From contig JAYKKR010000031.1 of the NCBI GenBank assembly GCA_036971615.1, positions 1 through 64,000 of the forward strand: a DNA stretch of 64,000 bases, in the 5' to 3' direction. This document shows positions 23,289 through 35,439 of this stretch, piece after piece. Made by a program: the position numbers and the translations under genes. Under the pieces are notes generated by a model. It ran no database searches, was not told where the DNA came from, and worked only from the letters and a program-made list of their open reading frames with translations. This DNA is from Amyloporia xantha (Eukaryota > Basidiomycota > Agaricomycetes > Polyporales > Adustoporiaceae). Every line of letters starts with the position of its first letter. Position 1 is the stretch's first letter.

Positions 23289-24967
23289 GGCTGTGATTGC
23301 GAGAACTGGTGAATGTCCCCTCTGAATCAGCTCAAATTGAGAAGAGAAAATGTGGCACAACGCACCAGTGTTACGATTTGATGAGGGTCTTTGTGCTTGG
23401 GGCTTCGAGAAAACAGACGGGAGATTCTGAGAGAAGTGGTATGCTTACCGTCTTTTATGTGCTGTACTATATAGCGTCTGTCCAAAGCAACGACTCCCGT
23501 ATTCCGGTCAGACTTGTCACCATCATTCTGACGGTGGGGCTGTTAGGGAAAGTGGGCTCGTTCAGGCAGGTCCCTCATCTGGATGCAACAAATCTGCAGT
23601 CAACTGAGCTTCAAATGGCAATCCGTGAACGATACATCCGATACAAGGACCGTGTATCACACTCGTCTGCCTTCCTTGATGAAGCTGCCACAAGTTGCTA
23701 GAGATGGCCGATACAACTGGACCCAGGAGCAGGAAGCGCAGTCCTTCTAGTGCACTGCACATGAACAGCACATCAACCACGTTCGGCTTCAAGAACGGAG
23801 ACGCACCTCAGATATTCTAACACCGAGTCAAACGATTCCGATGGAGTTATAGCGATGTCTAGAGAGAGACATTACTCCATAGAGGAGAAATGCAGACTCA
23901 TCATATCTGGGGTTCACGGATAGTGCAGTACAACGGCAGCTGTAGGAAGCTAGATCCTTGTATCAGGTATCTCTTTTGGTTGAAGAACTGTTTGTGCAAT
24001 ACCCCCGAAGATTGAACAGCACGTAGCTTTGTATACGACTGCAAGCCGATGACCGACGTAGTCACATCTCGCAAGTCCCTCAACAACCGCATCACCGTAT
24101 ATAATTTCCAAATCCAACAGATGTGAGTCATCGTGGCGCCACATAGCCCACTGACCATAAGGTCCTGACCCAAATATTAGGATACTAGGGTGAAGAATCC
24201 GTGATGATCGATGTTAGAATGGAACCATGCCGTGGAAAGATCCATCAAAATGCACAAGAGCGAGTTTGAACACATCACTTAGCAGATGTCTGGGTACCCG
24301 TCTACGTTTGGGCGCCATGTTTAGTTGAAGACCACGCGCGAACTGGTCGTATACATCACCCTGAAAAGTGGACACTCAAATGTTAGCGGTGGACCTTTTC
24401 TGGTATAGCATAGAAAGAGAAGAACTATGAGATAGCAGAGCCACCGCAGGCACAGTAATGAATCGTCGTTTTTCACTGACAGAGCCTTGAATAAACTTGA
24501 CATCACTCTATCTTGTCCAGGGCAAACATTATTTAGGAGATTGTAAAGTTACATATAATGGTAAAAATTAATCCAAGGCTGCTCACCTAGCGGACTCGGT
24601 ATGTTCGACGCCACATAAACTAATAGAACACGAAAACGTGCCGGCATCATACTGCGACTGAATTCGACGAGTACATGAGTCGTCGAAGGATTATGCTCGG
24701 CGCTGTAAGATATTCAGAACATGTGTGCACATAGACGTACTGAATCGGGTTTATGTAGTCATTGATGGTATAAGTCATCGATGAATGCACAGTAGTACGG
24801 TGCGGCCAGCTGGGCACCGGTGAGACGCGTCACAATCACGTGATCGAATTTGTGGCGTTCGCTTAGTTGGTTTGGGCCGTTTGGCAGTTTCCGTCCACCG
24901 TTGCCCCCAAGAGAAATCAGCTTCTTCATATTATTCAGTAGTCTTCCCTTGTTAATCATCTATAACC
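23289..24967. other. Intergenic, no gene supported
   Basis: About 1.7 kb between the two APH-like copies, apart from the small gene. Open frames of 60-134 codons (23297-23701 plus, 23901-24173 minus) lack conserved motifs, and I could not link them to any family. They could be decayed gene pieces. Confidence 0.4.
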
Positions 24968-25936
24968 ATGTCTCTGTTGCCATCTTCTGTAAGAACGCAT
25001 TTCGAGTCGTTAAAGCGATATTCGTGATTTACCTATTGCTTTGGATAGGCGAATAAAGAGTCCTACCTGCCCTTCCCTCCTCATGCCAAAAGAGGATCCA
25101 AATGGATGAATCGACTTCGGGGATTCGTCCACCGCTGTCTAGCTGAACTCTCCATGAGATACTGCGAGTGGGCTGGCATTCCTCGCGAGGGTTGTGTTTT
25201 TCCTCTGCCTTTCAACACCATCCTCAAATGGACCGATGGCACCCGCGAAGAAGAAGCCATAGCGATGATCTCTGCGCGTGCCATAGGTCTTCCTGTACCG
25301 CGCGTAATATCGTTTGGCGATCATGGACCAGGAGAAAACGGGTCCATTCTCATGACACGCATTCCAGGACAACTGCTCAACGACGTCATCCGCGGTATGC
25401 CCACTTCAGAAAGAGAAACTATTGCGGCTGAACTGGACGTTCTTATTCGTCGCATGCGAATGTACGAGAATCCATTTGGCTCGCGGGTTTGTACGGTGGA
25501 TGGTGCTGCTATACGCAGTCACCGTGTTCCCGGTCTTCGAGCTGGTCCTTCCGCCGACACTGTCTCTTTTTACGATGAGTTGGTTTCCACTGCTCATCCG
25601 ATATGGTGGAAAGGCAAGGAGGACCAATATGAAGGGCTTGTTGCCACCTATCGTCGTTTATACAACATGTCGCACAGGCTTGTGTTTACTCACGGGGATC
25701 TGCGTGACCACAATATCATGGTGGAGAACGGGCATATTACAGGTATAATCGACTGGGAGTGCGCTGGCTGGCTCCCTGAGTACTGGGAGTTCACGACGAT
25801 GGTGCGCGGACCGAGACTGTCTGACAAAATTCTGTGGCATCGGTTCGTGCTGTCGCTTCCTAGCAATACGTATCAGACGGAATATGAGTCTGAGTGGTCG
25901 CTATGGTTGTTGACCCAGGACAGCTGGGGACATTGA
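24968..25936 (+). CDS. APH-like phosphotransferase, tandem copy 2
   Basis: Second copy of the kinase-like gene at 21398-22371. Exon 1 (24968-24988, MSLLPSS) joins in phase across a 60-base intron to exon 2 (25049-25936), giving 302 aa. The catalytic loop THGDLRDHNIMV, GIIDWECAGW and the C-terminus SLWLLTQDSWGH are unchanged from copy 1. Most differences lie in the N-terminal 40 residues and around the substrate-side segment (HPIWWKGKEDQYEG versus HPLMWKGREDRYGL). Both copies look intact. The substrate is unknown. Confidence 0.9.
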
Positions 25937-27067
25937 TGCAGTACGTCTTTGCATATGTTACCACTGTGGTATTCATATTTATCATGACTGTAATAAAACA
26001 GCGCTTGAGAACGAATATACCACCAGGTTTTCTAACACGTTTAGCTTTCGTATACGCACGATGCTTCTATGTACCCTATCGCAGTGCAAGAAATCGTGAC
26101 CTTCACCCTATGACTCGTGAGGCGTGTCGATGGTTGCCAGGCACTTGGCGCTGTTTGCAATTGCCATTCTTTGGGTGGACAACACTGGAGACGAGCCAGC
26201 CAAAATGATGCTTCAAATATGTAATCTGCGGCACCAATAACGAGCTGTTGCACTAAGACAGATGATTGGTCTCAAATGCAGTCTACAGAATTCACCACCT
26301 GTCGCTTATCAATAGCCTGTGTTTTCGATCGTGGCGTTGTCCGTCGAAGTGACTGGGAGAAGGTGAGGAAACTAGTTCCGGTAGTAACATAGCTCTCAGA
26401 GACTGCTCACAGTAAATGGCATCACCTGAATTGGGAGACCTGCAGCCCTTGATCCGGTACGCAATATCTGTTTGAAAGACGGGCCAAGGTTTTCAATGCA
26501 ATTCATTGAGAAAAGTCTCGAAGGTTGAATGCAAATGATGAGAATACATGCACTGGAGTCTTTTCTTGGGGGTAACAGAACTTTCTGTTATTTTTGATAG
26601 CATCGCTGATATCTTCCTTTCCTCGCCCGTCACGCGTGCTACGAGGTCATCTTGCTGTGCACCAAGCCGAATTGCAAGCTTAAGGCCGTAGATTAGTCGG
26701 ATTACGACGCAGCATCGAAGAGGCGTTCAATGAGGACGCAATTTGTGATACCGGCTTGTGCGGCGGGGGATGATCCACAGCGAGTATTGCATCTATCGTG
26801 TGCGTGTGTCGAACCATTGGTCGCTCGCTTAAGGACCTTGACCGAGTCTGGAAGTTTATTCTTGTGGCCATTGTCTCCGAGCTCCGACAATCTTGTCACG
26901 TCTTTGGTAATCAATTAAAGTAAATCTGAAGTGAGAGGAGAGAAACTGAATAGTATAGAAGACATAATACATCGAGTATTCCAATAGTCAAGGAATGTCA
27001 TACCCTTCGAGGCTGCGCATCCATCTTCAGTATCATCGTACATTACTGCAGGTATCCACACAGTCAA
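25937..27067. other. Intergenic, no gene recognised
   Basis: 3' flank of APH-like copy 2 and of the 2OG oxygenase. No conserved open frame, repeat or RNA gene was recognised. Confidence 0.45.
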
Positions 27068-28563
27068 TCATTTCGCGTAGAAATAAGTCGCTTCGAGTCG
27101 AGACTTGACATAGTCTCCAGCGGTAACGACTTCGTATTTGGCAGGATTCTCTTCGGATACACACCCCGGTAATGGCTCATCACGCGGGAATATCAATTTG
27201 AACATCCATAATACTAGAGGTATGGACGCCCTCACCTCGAGTTTGACGTTGTAGTCTGTCCCAAAGAATAGGGGAATAGAGTAGCGCTCGACGCCTGACC
27301 GGTTCACTGCTCTATGTACGGTCGACTTGAACACGTCGTCTGTGAGAAATGAGAGTCGCGTCAGGATGTGAATGTGCACAATCTACAAGGGCACATACTT
27401 GTCCACCTCGCGAACTGATCACCCAAGCTTGTATCCGTGAGGTCAGTGACAGCTAGTAGGCTACAGAAGGCAAGCCTCACTTTACGACGAGCGTGCCAGG
27501 TATGGGGATGGCATCTATCCACTTGCCCTCAGCGTTTACAACTTGCAGCGCTTGCACCTGATCTTGCCATAGTATTGTGAAACACTACGCGCACCGTCAA
27601 TGGCTGTCATCATGTCATCATGAATCGATGAGTGACCTCATAACTGCAATCGACAGGTCACGTTAACAGGCATAACGGTGCCTTTTCAATGTTACCCACT
27701 CTGTATGTGCTCCGATACCCTCTATGCGACCATCAACTGTACCAGTTTGAGGTGGGTAATATAGAAGCCGCATGATTGCTGCAGGCTTTGTGGTCTGTTG
27801 GGAAGTCAGTGATAGTAAATATGCTATCTGACGCGGCAATACCTTATCATCGAAGAAGCTTTCCGGCAAGTCTAGGGCCAGCGCGAAGAGAGGAAAGAGA
27901 AGTTTCCCGAGCCGCACGGCAGCATGGCTAGAGAGGGAAGTTTGAGCAGCGGCAGAATGACAAGATTTGGTGCCTCATTCACTAGTAGTCAAGACAAGCT
28001 TCTCTGAACCCGGGAAGCCCGTCTGGCCAGACATTCTGGCCCATCATGGCACCATCGTCGCGTCGGCGACTATTGCCGGTCTCAATCTCTTCCCAGCCGA
28101 GGTCAAAGCCTTCATGTAGGTCACCGCGGTTCTCTGGGTTTGTGTTCTCGCCTAAGAGGGCAGTGTATCCCTTGAAGTTAGGGCTCTTGTGGATGTCCAG
28201 TGCCATCTTGGTATCCGACGGCAAGGAGAAAAACCTATGCGCGCCATCTAAAGTATCGTTGATGGTCAACTGAGGGATCGTATGGTTCTTGACTGCATAG
28301 TATAAGGCATGGTTTGAACTACTCCCGGGATGCAGATTCTTGTTTCACGGACCATAGAAGAAACCGACATTTATGCACGCATCTCGAATCTCATCTGCTA
28401 ATGCTCTCCGCAGTACAGGGTCAGTGCTGGTTGCATTCTGTATATCACTTGAGGGTTAGAGCGGTCAGCGTAGTATTATACCCTCGTTGAACAAAGAACT
28501 ACTGCACAGCACTTACATCACAGGGATTTGCTCGAAGGTGCTCTCAGTGCGGTTATTGCCCAT
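27068..28563 (-). CDS. 2-oxoglutarate/Fe(II)-dependent oxygenase (isopenicillin N synthase-like)
   Basis: Non-heme iron oxygenase of the plant-like DIOX/IPNS class; substrate unknown. Ten exons join in phase on the minus strand: 28563-28517, 28447-28353, 28292-27983, 27927-27843, 27794-27700, 27643-27637, 27584-27481, 27427-27399, 27339-27236, 27175-27068 (327 aa; an ATG at 28569 would add two residues). The N-terminal core reads IPVIDIQ and then VGFFYVKNHTIPQ. The iron ligands are HTD, whose Asp is assembled over a splice into a 7-base exon, and the His of STVHRAVN. The 2OG-binding Arg is in RYSIPLFF. Length and motif order are normal. The only oddity is the microexon. Confidence 0.92.
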
Positions 28564-28569
28564 AACCAT

Positions 28570-29401
28570 TGGACGTTCGTCGGTTCCGTTCTCGCGTGTC
28601 TTCATCAGGCAGCACGGCAGAAGCACTTCTACGAATGAATACTCACAGTAATTGGATTTAAACGTAAATGTTATGTTCGGATTTAGGAACCAACTAGTCT
28701 TCGTTGCTTGACGAGGATAGTCGTTCTCTGTAAGAGGAATCACTGCAACTTGAACTTGAAGATCCCGAACACTGGGCGAACCGATTGGATCGAATTGGAC
28801 TAGCACCGTGACGCGCACGTGTGGACGGTGTGGTAGCCATTTCTCCGGGTCGTACATCGTCGCACTGTCAGTGTTAGGCTGCACCAGGTATGTTATTGCC
28901 AAGTGCTCTCATGTCACCAGCTTGTGTGAAACACGCGAGTTTCATATCATTTACTATCAATTGCCTGAATGTGCCTTATTGCGACCTACAAGTCTCCGAA
29001 TCATCAGAGGTAAAGAGACAGCCTCTACTCACGGGTCTAGACGTCGTTCTGCCCAAGCTAAATACAAGCCAGGTGAATGTTCTATTATCGGGCTGTGGTC
29101 TCTCAGGTTCCTTGGATTGCACAGAACTGCACGCGCCACGAGGAGCATTCTGGAGCATGCCGTAAGTTTATCACTTAGGATTCGATTCCACCCACAAGAT
29201 GTCATTGAGTTTGAGTTGGTGAGATTCCAAGCTTCTCCTTATCTGTGCTTCAGTCAGCTTCTGTGAAATTTGGCTCCGCGTCTGGCGTCCGATATGAACG
29301 TCGCATCTACAAAAAGTGTCGGTCCAGAGACACCCCACATCACTGAGTAGCTCTGCCTCAGCTTCGAGCTCGATCTCTCTGTCTGTACTCCATCTGCAAT
29401 A
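28570..29401. other. Shared upstream region of divergent 2OG oxygenase and permease
   Basis: About 830 bases between two divergent genes. No additional gene was recognised. A shared regulatory region is possible but no motif was identified. Confidence 0.4.
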
Positions 29402-31547
29402 ATGAAGAACACAGAAGATGTGTACGTAAAGGCTCTGGGTGACCCGGACTTCGGGGCGCGAGAGAAGGAAGACACTATCGTGGTGGATGACGTCCGACTA
29501 GCCGAGCTGGGATACAAGAGCGAATTTAGGCGGGAATTCTCGGTAGGCTCGTGCTTGAACTGGAGAGCGCGAATCCCTCACACACCAGAATGGATAGATG
29601 ATCGAAACGATTGCGTTCTCGTTCTCGATCATGGCCGTCATCCCAGGCATATCGTCCACTTTGTCCATTTCTCTTCCTTCAGGTGAGCTTATTTCGCGGC
29701 CAGGCTATACTGCTGCTTATGCCAAATTAAGGGGGACATGTCGGCGCTGTATGGGGCTGGTTTATTCCGTGCTGGTTTGTCATGTGTGTCGCAGCGTCAA
29801 TGGCCGAACTAGCATCCTCCATGCCGTCAGTACATCATTTGGCCCAAGGGCATGCCTGTGCTAATTTAACGATCAGAACGAGCGCAGGATTGTACTATTT
29901 CTCGGCCAAAATGGCGCCTCCACGATACTCGGCCCTGGCAGGCTGGATCACTGGCTGGGCTAACATCACCGGTCAAGTCACGTTGGTGACCTCCATAGAC
30001 TATACACTGTAAGGATCAGTGTGTGAGTGAAATTATCATCATACTTACCGGTTCTCGACAGCGCGCAGATGATCACCACAGCCATAGCTGTCGGGACTGA
30101 CGGGGCCATGAACTTGGGTGCCGGGCCTACATATGGAATTTTGCTCGCATTGCTCTTCATACATGGCTGTATCTGCTCCGCTGCGACGAAGGTCCTGGCA
30201 CGCCTCAATCTATTCTACGCGTTCGTCACTTGTATGTTTCCCAGTTGGCTAGTCGATGATATTTTGTAAGCTAATCAAATCACAGTCGGTACAACGGTCG
30301 GGGCAATAATTGCTCTCATTGTCTGCTCAGGAAACAACGGCAGCAGAGTCTCTACTAAGGACGCCTTCACAAAATTTGAGAATTATACAGGCTGGTCAAA
30401 TGGTCCGCTAATCTGTTCATTTATCAAACTCCCTATGCTATACTGACTACATGCAGACGGGTGGGCGTTTCTCCTGGCATTCACCGTGCCGATGTGGACA
30501 TTCACTGGCTGTAAGTTATTCGAAGTGTACTGTTTATACATGCTGCTCACGCCGAGTCAGACGACTCTGCTGCTCATATCTCTGAAGAGATCTCCGGTGC
30601 CGCGCGTGCAGCCCCGGTCGCCATTCTGGTCTCGGTCGCCTCTGTAGGGTCATTGGGCTGGTTGCTATCCATCGCTGTGTCCTTTGCCACTGCTTCAGTC
30701 CCCACGATACTCGAATCCAACCTTTCGTTATCCATGGGTCAGCTCCTGCTTGATGTAGTCGGCAGGAAAGGCATGATGGCGATATGGTGCCTCACGATCA
30801 CGGTCCAGGTAGGATGCCCACCTCGGCGGCCGTATAAAATTTGGAATAGCTCCTTACCTCCATCTGCAGTTTCTTTGTGGTGCTGCCCAGGGCGTAGACG
30901 CTTCCCGCGTTATCTTTGCGTTCGCACGGGACAACGCACTGCCGGGCTCCCGCTGGTGGAAGCAGGTGAACCCCTACACCCAGACGCCGGTGAACGCGGT
31001 GTGGTTCGTCATGTTCCTCGCCGCAATCTGCGGGCTCCTCGGGTTTTCTGCGACGGCGCTGACATCTCTCGCTGGGTAACGAGCTTCTCACATGATCTTC
31101 TGCAGACGCCCTGATAACCTAATTTCACTTTTTTACACCACAGCGCGTCTGTCATAGGCATGTACACTTCGTATGCGACGCCTATCCTCCTGCGGATCAC
31201 GTCTGGGAGGGACAAGCTTGTACCGGGACCGTTCTCCCTGGGGCGCTGGTGTACGCTCATAGGTAGTATCGCGGTAGCATGGGTGGCATTCATTATCGTG
31301 TTGCTGTGTTTCCCGACAACTCGGGCGGCTACGCCGGAAGACATGAGTGCGTGCCGTTCTCATGTAGTGCTTCGATGCCTTGTTGAAATTGTCTGATCAA
31401 CTCACAGACTACGCCGTTCTGATCATTGGGGCTGTCTTCCTATTTGCATCCGGCTGGTGGATATTGTCCGCGAGAAAATGGTTCGTGGGCCCGCTGTCCA
31501 ATATCGACGACAGGAGCTCCGTCACATCCTCGGTGAAGTCCGAATGA
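29402..31547 (+). CDS. APC-superfamily amino acid/GABA-type permease
   Basis: Plasma-membrane or vacuolar transporter of the amino acid-polyamine-organocation family, resembling fungal GABA/choline permeases. Eleven exons join in phase: 29402-29542, 29598-29682, 29732-29825, 29877-30008, 30062-30231, 30286-30402, 30457-30510, 30561-30808, 30870-31075, 31144-31346, 31408-31547 (529 aa, standard length). The hydrophilic N-terminus ends in LAELGYKSEFRREFS. Membrane segments follow, including FSFSIMAVIPGISSTLSISL, then SMAELASSMPTSAGLYYF with GWITGWANITGQ. Next come FTGYDSAAHISEEI and FARDNALPGSRWW, both typical of the family, and about 12 helices in all. The substrate cannot be assigned. Confidence 0.93.
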
Positions 31548-32508
31548 CGGGTGATCAGAAATTAGGACTGGCCTATGTCCCCTTGGTATCTCAGGGCGGA
31601 CTTTACGCCCATGCGAAACTGTTTCAGTGACTCACCTCCTAGTTTCAGCCATGGACGTAGAGTTTGTCCCTAGTACGACTACAGGTAGATTGTAATTGCT
31701 ACTCTTTCAGATTTACGGAGCGCTTGCGGACTCCGGATGTGCGAGATATTGCACTGTGACGAAAAGTCGATTTGTAGGAGAATCACAATTACATTGATAC
31801 TGAATTAAGAGACACATTCGAGCCGTACTACAAACCGAAACGCTTCACAAAACAGAAGATAATACAGGAACGGACACAGTATTTTAGACATTGGGGACAA
31901 ACCGAGACTCTGGAACAAACTCGAGGCCGATACACAAGTTGAAACTGAAAAGATACAAATAAAAACGGAAAAATCGATACATGCCGAGACAATTTACAGA
32001 TCGGGAGTATTATTCAGACAGACGTTGGAAAAGATCACTAAAGAAATTCTGAGAAAACCGTTTGACGAGTGAATGATTCGGAATGCCAGAGGATGCAAGG
32101 ATTGAAGCTTGAGGGTAGACTGACTACTGCACTTGTCCTTGAGGATGAACGCTTGTAGGCTTGCCGCTCTGATTGAACAATAAGCGGCGCTGCCCTGCCT
32201 GTCGTCTTCTCATTGTTGCTGACGCGAGAGCTGACGATACCGACACGCCCTTAAGGGGAAAATTTAGATGCTTGTTGAAGGAAAGAGACACATCGACTCA
32301 CCTTGGTGACCTCCAATATGTGCGTCCCACGGAACGGACCAGCCGTGTTGGTGGTGGTAGTATTATCGAAGGTTGACCAAGAGCGCTGTCGTCGTCGTCG
32401 ACGTCAGCCAGCCAGCATAGATCAGCCAGCTATTCGCAAGGAAAACAAGAGTGCCAAGCGAAATTGACAGCGAGGATCAAATTAAAGTGGTCCCCGAGGT
32501 TTCTACGT
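31548..32508. other. Intergenic, no gene recognised
   Basis: 3' flanks of the permease and of the minus-strand orphan gene. Purine-rich sequence occurs around 31800-32070. Nothing else was recognised. Confidence 0.45.
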
Positions 32509-33516
32509 TCAGTATACAGAGTCTTCACTGCCAGCGAACGTGAAGATGAATTCGCCAGGGTAGTACTTCAAGTCGGGCTCGTCGCCACTGCCAGAGCAGC
32601 CGGGCTCTTGACAGTCGCCTACAGGAACGTCGTCGTAGGTATACTGAAGTTGGGGAGTGTCATCGTCGTCTTCCAGAAGTGTCTCGTCTGAACCTGCAGC
32701 GGGAATGTCTCGACTGTCGAGCTCGCCGAAGCGCCATGCGTCAGTATCGAAGTCGAAGCTGTCCGTCTTCGCCGGCTGTGCAAACTCCCATTCCTTCCTA
32801 GGCTGGGGAGAAGCCCTAGTCTTTAAGAAGAACGCCCACGACATGTGCACGGGCTTCATGATACCAACGGCGTGATCTCGTAGCCAGAGTCGGAATCGTG
32901 CGCGAGCGTCGTGTGCTGGGACAATGATCATGTAGACAACACAATCATACGGAATGTCGTCAGGATGAGCGCCACGGCGAGTGATCAACATGCGCACGGC
33001 AAGGATGACTGTACCATCGGTCCCGAGGCATATGTCAATCAGCTTGTGGGCGAGGACCATGCGGAGCTTGAGGAGAGCGTCGAGAAGAGGTAAATCACTG
33101 AGAGAGAAGTAGAAGCCAATGTGGTCGTCCTGGACAGTGCAATGTGTCTGCGAGGTAGAACTAAGACCAAAGACTGGACCGGGAAGAGAAGGCAAGTGTT
33201 CCAAAAGGCCACGGCAGAAGAAGGTTCGAAACGCCGTGGGTGGGCTAGTGATAGCCTGAGAAGTAAAGCCCTCAGGAACAAGAGAAGATTGCGTCGATAG
33301 ATCAAAGTAGCTCCGGAGGACGGGCAGGTTCACTCTGTCAGTGATGTTGACCAATAACGGAGGACTCAGAGCGAGAGGCAGTGACGTCAAATGATCGAGG
33401 TAAGTGCGAGCCGAAAACACGCTTGGACTGTCAGCGAACGGACTCGCAGGCAATGACAGAGTGCAAGGTAACCGGGAAGAGGGTTGACCTGATCGTGGAC
33501 GACGAAGAGGTGCCAT
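32509..33516 (-). CDS. Orphan protein, unknown function
   Basis: 335 aa from MAPLRRPRSG (33516); the frame is open further upstream to 33657, so the start is not certain. No family was recognised. The N-terminus is Pro/Ser-rich, the middle is mixed alpha/beta-like (KLIDICLGTDGTVILAVRM), and the C-terminal third is strongly acidic (ETLLEDDDDTPQ, then several DE-rich stretches). No signal peptide is visible from the 33516 start. It resembles the short orphan genes common near transposon-rich regions. A coding gene is likely because of the long uninterrupted frame. Confidence 0.5.
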   Translation of the reverse strand: MAPLRRPRSGQPSSRLPCTLSLPASPFADSPSVFSARTYLDHLTSLPLALSPPLLVNITDRVNLPVLRSYFDLSTQSSLVPEGFTSQAITSPPTAFRTFFCRGLLEHLPSLPGPVFGLSSTSQTHCTVQDDHIGFYFSLSDLPLLDALLKLRMVLAHKLIDICLGTDGTVILAVRMLITRRGAHPDDIPYDCVVYMIIVPAHDARARFRLWLRDHAVGIMKPVHMSWAFFLKTRASPQPRKEWEFAQPAKTDSFDFDTDAWRFGELDSRDIPAAGSDETLLEDDDDTPQLQYTYDDVPVGDCQEPGCSGSGDEPDLKYYPGEFIFTFAGSEDSVY

Positions 33517-33637
33517 AGAAATCAATATATCCGGCTTCACGTCGATGAAGAACACGATCAAACGACGGAAAATTGCAGGCAGGGCTGCAGTATACAATGT
33601 GTACCAGAGCACCACACGACTCTCATAAGGTACAGTA

Positions 33638-34161
33638 TCAGATTGCCGAGCGTGCATTGTGCGTCTCCTGTACGCACGATTGGCCGCTGGGGGGTGATGC
33701 GCCAGCGCACCCGTTGCCTATTACAATGTGACAGTTGCAGTAGTGGCCGACGAAGGGAAAAGGTAGATGCATACCTTCACAGCATTGGCATTCACGCCGG
33801 GGAACATCCAGACCAGCCAGATGAACAAGAAGACCGCGGAGACGAGGATGCACAGTACCCAGCAGACGATAGCCCAGAGCGTGGTGTCGGAGGTCACGAC
33901 GACCGGTCGCGTCGGCGAGGGCGTAAGAAAGATATCGTCGTTGACGGTGGGCGTTGGAATCAAGTTTGAGCAACGGGCTTCTCTGATTCGAGGCCGGAAA
34001 GCAGAGCCTGGAGGAGGACCGCAGCGCGCAGCGCATGCCGAAAATTCGCGAGAAGAGAGAGGTGAAGTACATGCAGTATATGCAGGAACATGATGGTACG
34101 AAAGAACGAGTTTTGGGGGGGACGAGGGAAGGGCTCTGTCTTTTATGTTCAACTTGAACAT
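33638..34161 (-). CDS. Possible single-pass membrane protein, unknown
   Basis: A frame starting MFKLNIKDRALPSSPPK (34161) has a Pro-rich segment and then one clear membrane helix (WAIVCWVLCILVSAVFLFIW, about 33810-33870). It reaches a good donor (GTATGC) at 33774. Splicing to an acceptor near 33684 would end the protein at the TGA read from 33640-33638. No homologue was recognised and the gene model is weak. It could instead be the 5' part of a larger gene. Confidence 0.3.
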
Positions 34162-34359
34162 GACATCGGCAGTGGCCGACGTCTGGCACCGGCGGGGAAT
34201 CGGGGCCGTCGCCGCCGTCACAGGCTACCACCGGCGATCGAGACTGTGCTATGGATCCGGCGGTGGAGTCCTGATCGCCGGCGATCCCGTTGCACGATCG
34301 ACGACATACCACCGCTTCGCCGACGCGCTCTCCACAGCGTCTCCCAGAGAAGCAGGCAG

Positions 34360-34771
34360 CACCGCATCAACACTGCACTTAAACTCACCGAGCCAGCAGC
34401 TGCCATATACAGGAGAGGCATTTTCACGATGTGACTCACATATAGCAATACCTTCGTAGGACCCGCCATGCTGTGTCTCTTACAGTGCACAGCCTGCACG
34501 GTATGCATTATATCTGAGTCATTCACGAGACTAGCACTGACAGTCAGCACAGCTTTTAGTTAAGGATATCTTGTCGCATAATTTGTGAAGTGCTCACCTG
34601 CGCGGCACCTGTAAAGGAAGCACTACGTATCTGAAACTGGCAGAGTAGTTAATAGCGGTCAAGTTGTGGAAACCATGAAATAAGTCACGTCGCCGAAACA
34701 AGAATGATGAGTCAAATGTCAGTCACTCCTCCGAAAGAGCTTAATAGACATGCTGAGCTCGATTTCCAAAC
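34360..34771. repeat. Dispersed direct repeat, copy A
   Basis: About 410 bases resembling 42420-42798 in the same orientation, by eye roughly 80 percent identical with small indels. Both copies end at the same sequence (GCTGAGCTCGATTTC), and both read on the minus strand as a short frame containing CWLGEFKCSVDAVL. It is probably the 5' part of a duplicated orphan gene. Copy A's minus-strand frame starts at 34436 and closes after about 65 codons. Confidence 0.75.
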
Positions 34772-35439
34772 AGTTCGGAGAGGGGTTTAGGGTGCAAAAT
34801 ACAGAGACCGGTCTCAGACAAGGACGCCACTTGTCAAGCTCGTATCATGTGACCGCGCCTGAACGAGACGTAAGTCACAATTTCTGGTAAGAAGTCTGTC
34901 ACCTTCGATATTCTGATACGGACAAACAGCCCAGTGAGTATTTCATAGCTTTTTTCGGGGGGTACAGAGTGCGGGGATCCTGATTTCGTGCAGCGTGGGC
35001 AGCTGTAATGTCGCGGGCAGCTGTAATGTCGCGGGCAGCTCTGCCTCCGATCCTGACACGTCAGTCTCAAGCAGTCATTCTTCATACGGTATCGCAAACG
35101 CGACTTTGATAGATTATAGCTTGTATCGCTCCGATTGCAGCCGTGCAACACGCTCGGAGCCGCTTCTAGGAAAATATGAGCATGTTTGTATCTTACTTTG
35201 TTCGCATCCGCTTTTGGCTAGGGTGTGGACCCACAGCGTGTGCCATATTTAGCAACTGCTCCTCATCCCAGACAGTACTTGTGAGATGGTATAAGACTCA
35301 CCCTTCTCTACGGTGGCGATAGCACTAGTAAGACATCAGCATCAGCACGCAGGATCATGAGAATGAGCTAACCAACTGCGTATAATTGTGACTTTCGATC
35401 GTCTGGCTGGGTACTGACGTGCCTGTAATCCTAATATCT
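34772..35439. other. Intergenic, no gene recognised
   Basis: Contains only the short tandem repeat at 34997-35040. No gene was recognised. Confidence 0.4.
34997..35040. repeat. 18-base tandem repeat, 2.4 copies
   Basis: The unit GGGCAGCTGTAATGTCGC occurs at 34997-35014 and 35015-35032, with a partial third copy to 35040. Confidence 0.9.

Noticed and set aside
23297..23701. 134-codon open frame on the plus strand
   Set aside because: No conserved motif; its start overlaps the gene on the other strand and no splice structure supports it.
23901..24173. 90-codon minus-strand frame that looked like a kinase fragment
   Set aside because: No catalytic or glycine-rich motif could be found in any frame.
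27700..27794. 2OG oxygenase apparently lacking its iron-ligand Asp (HTE instead of HTD)
   Set aside because: The Glu arises only from reading through the intron; splicing to the 7-base exon restores Asp.
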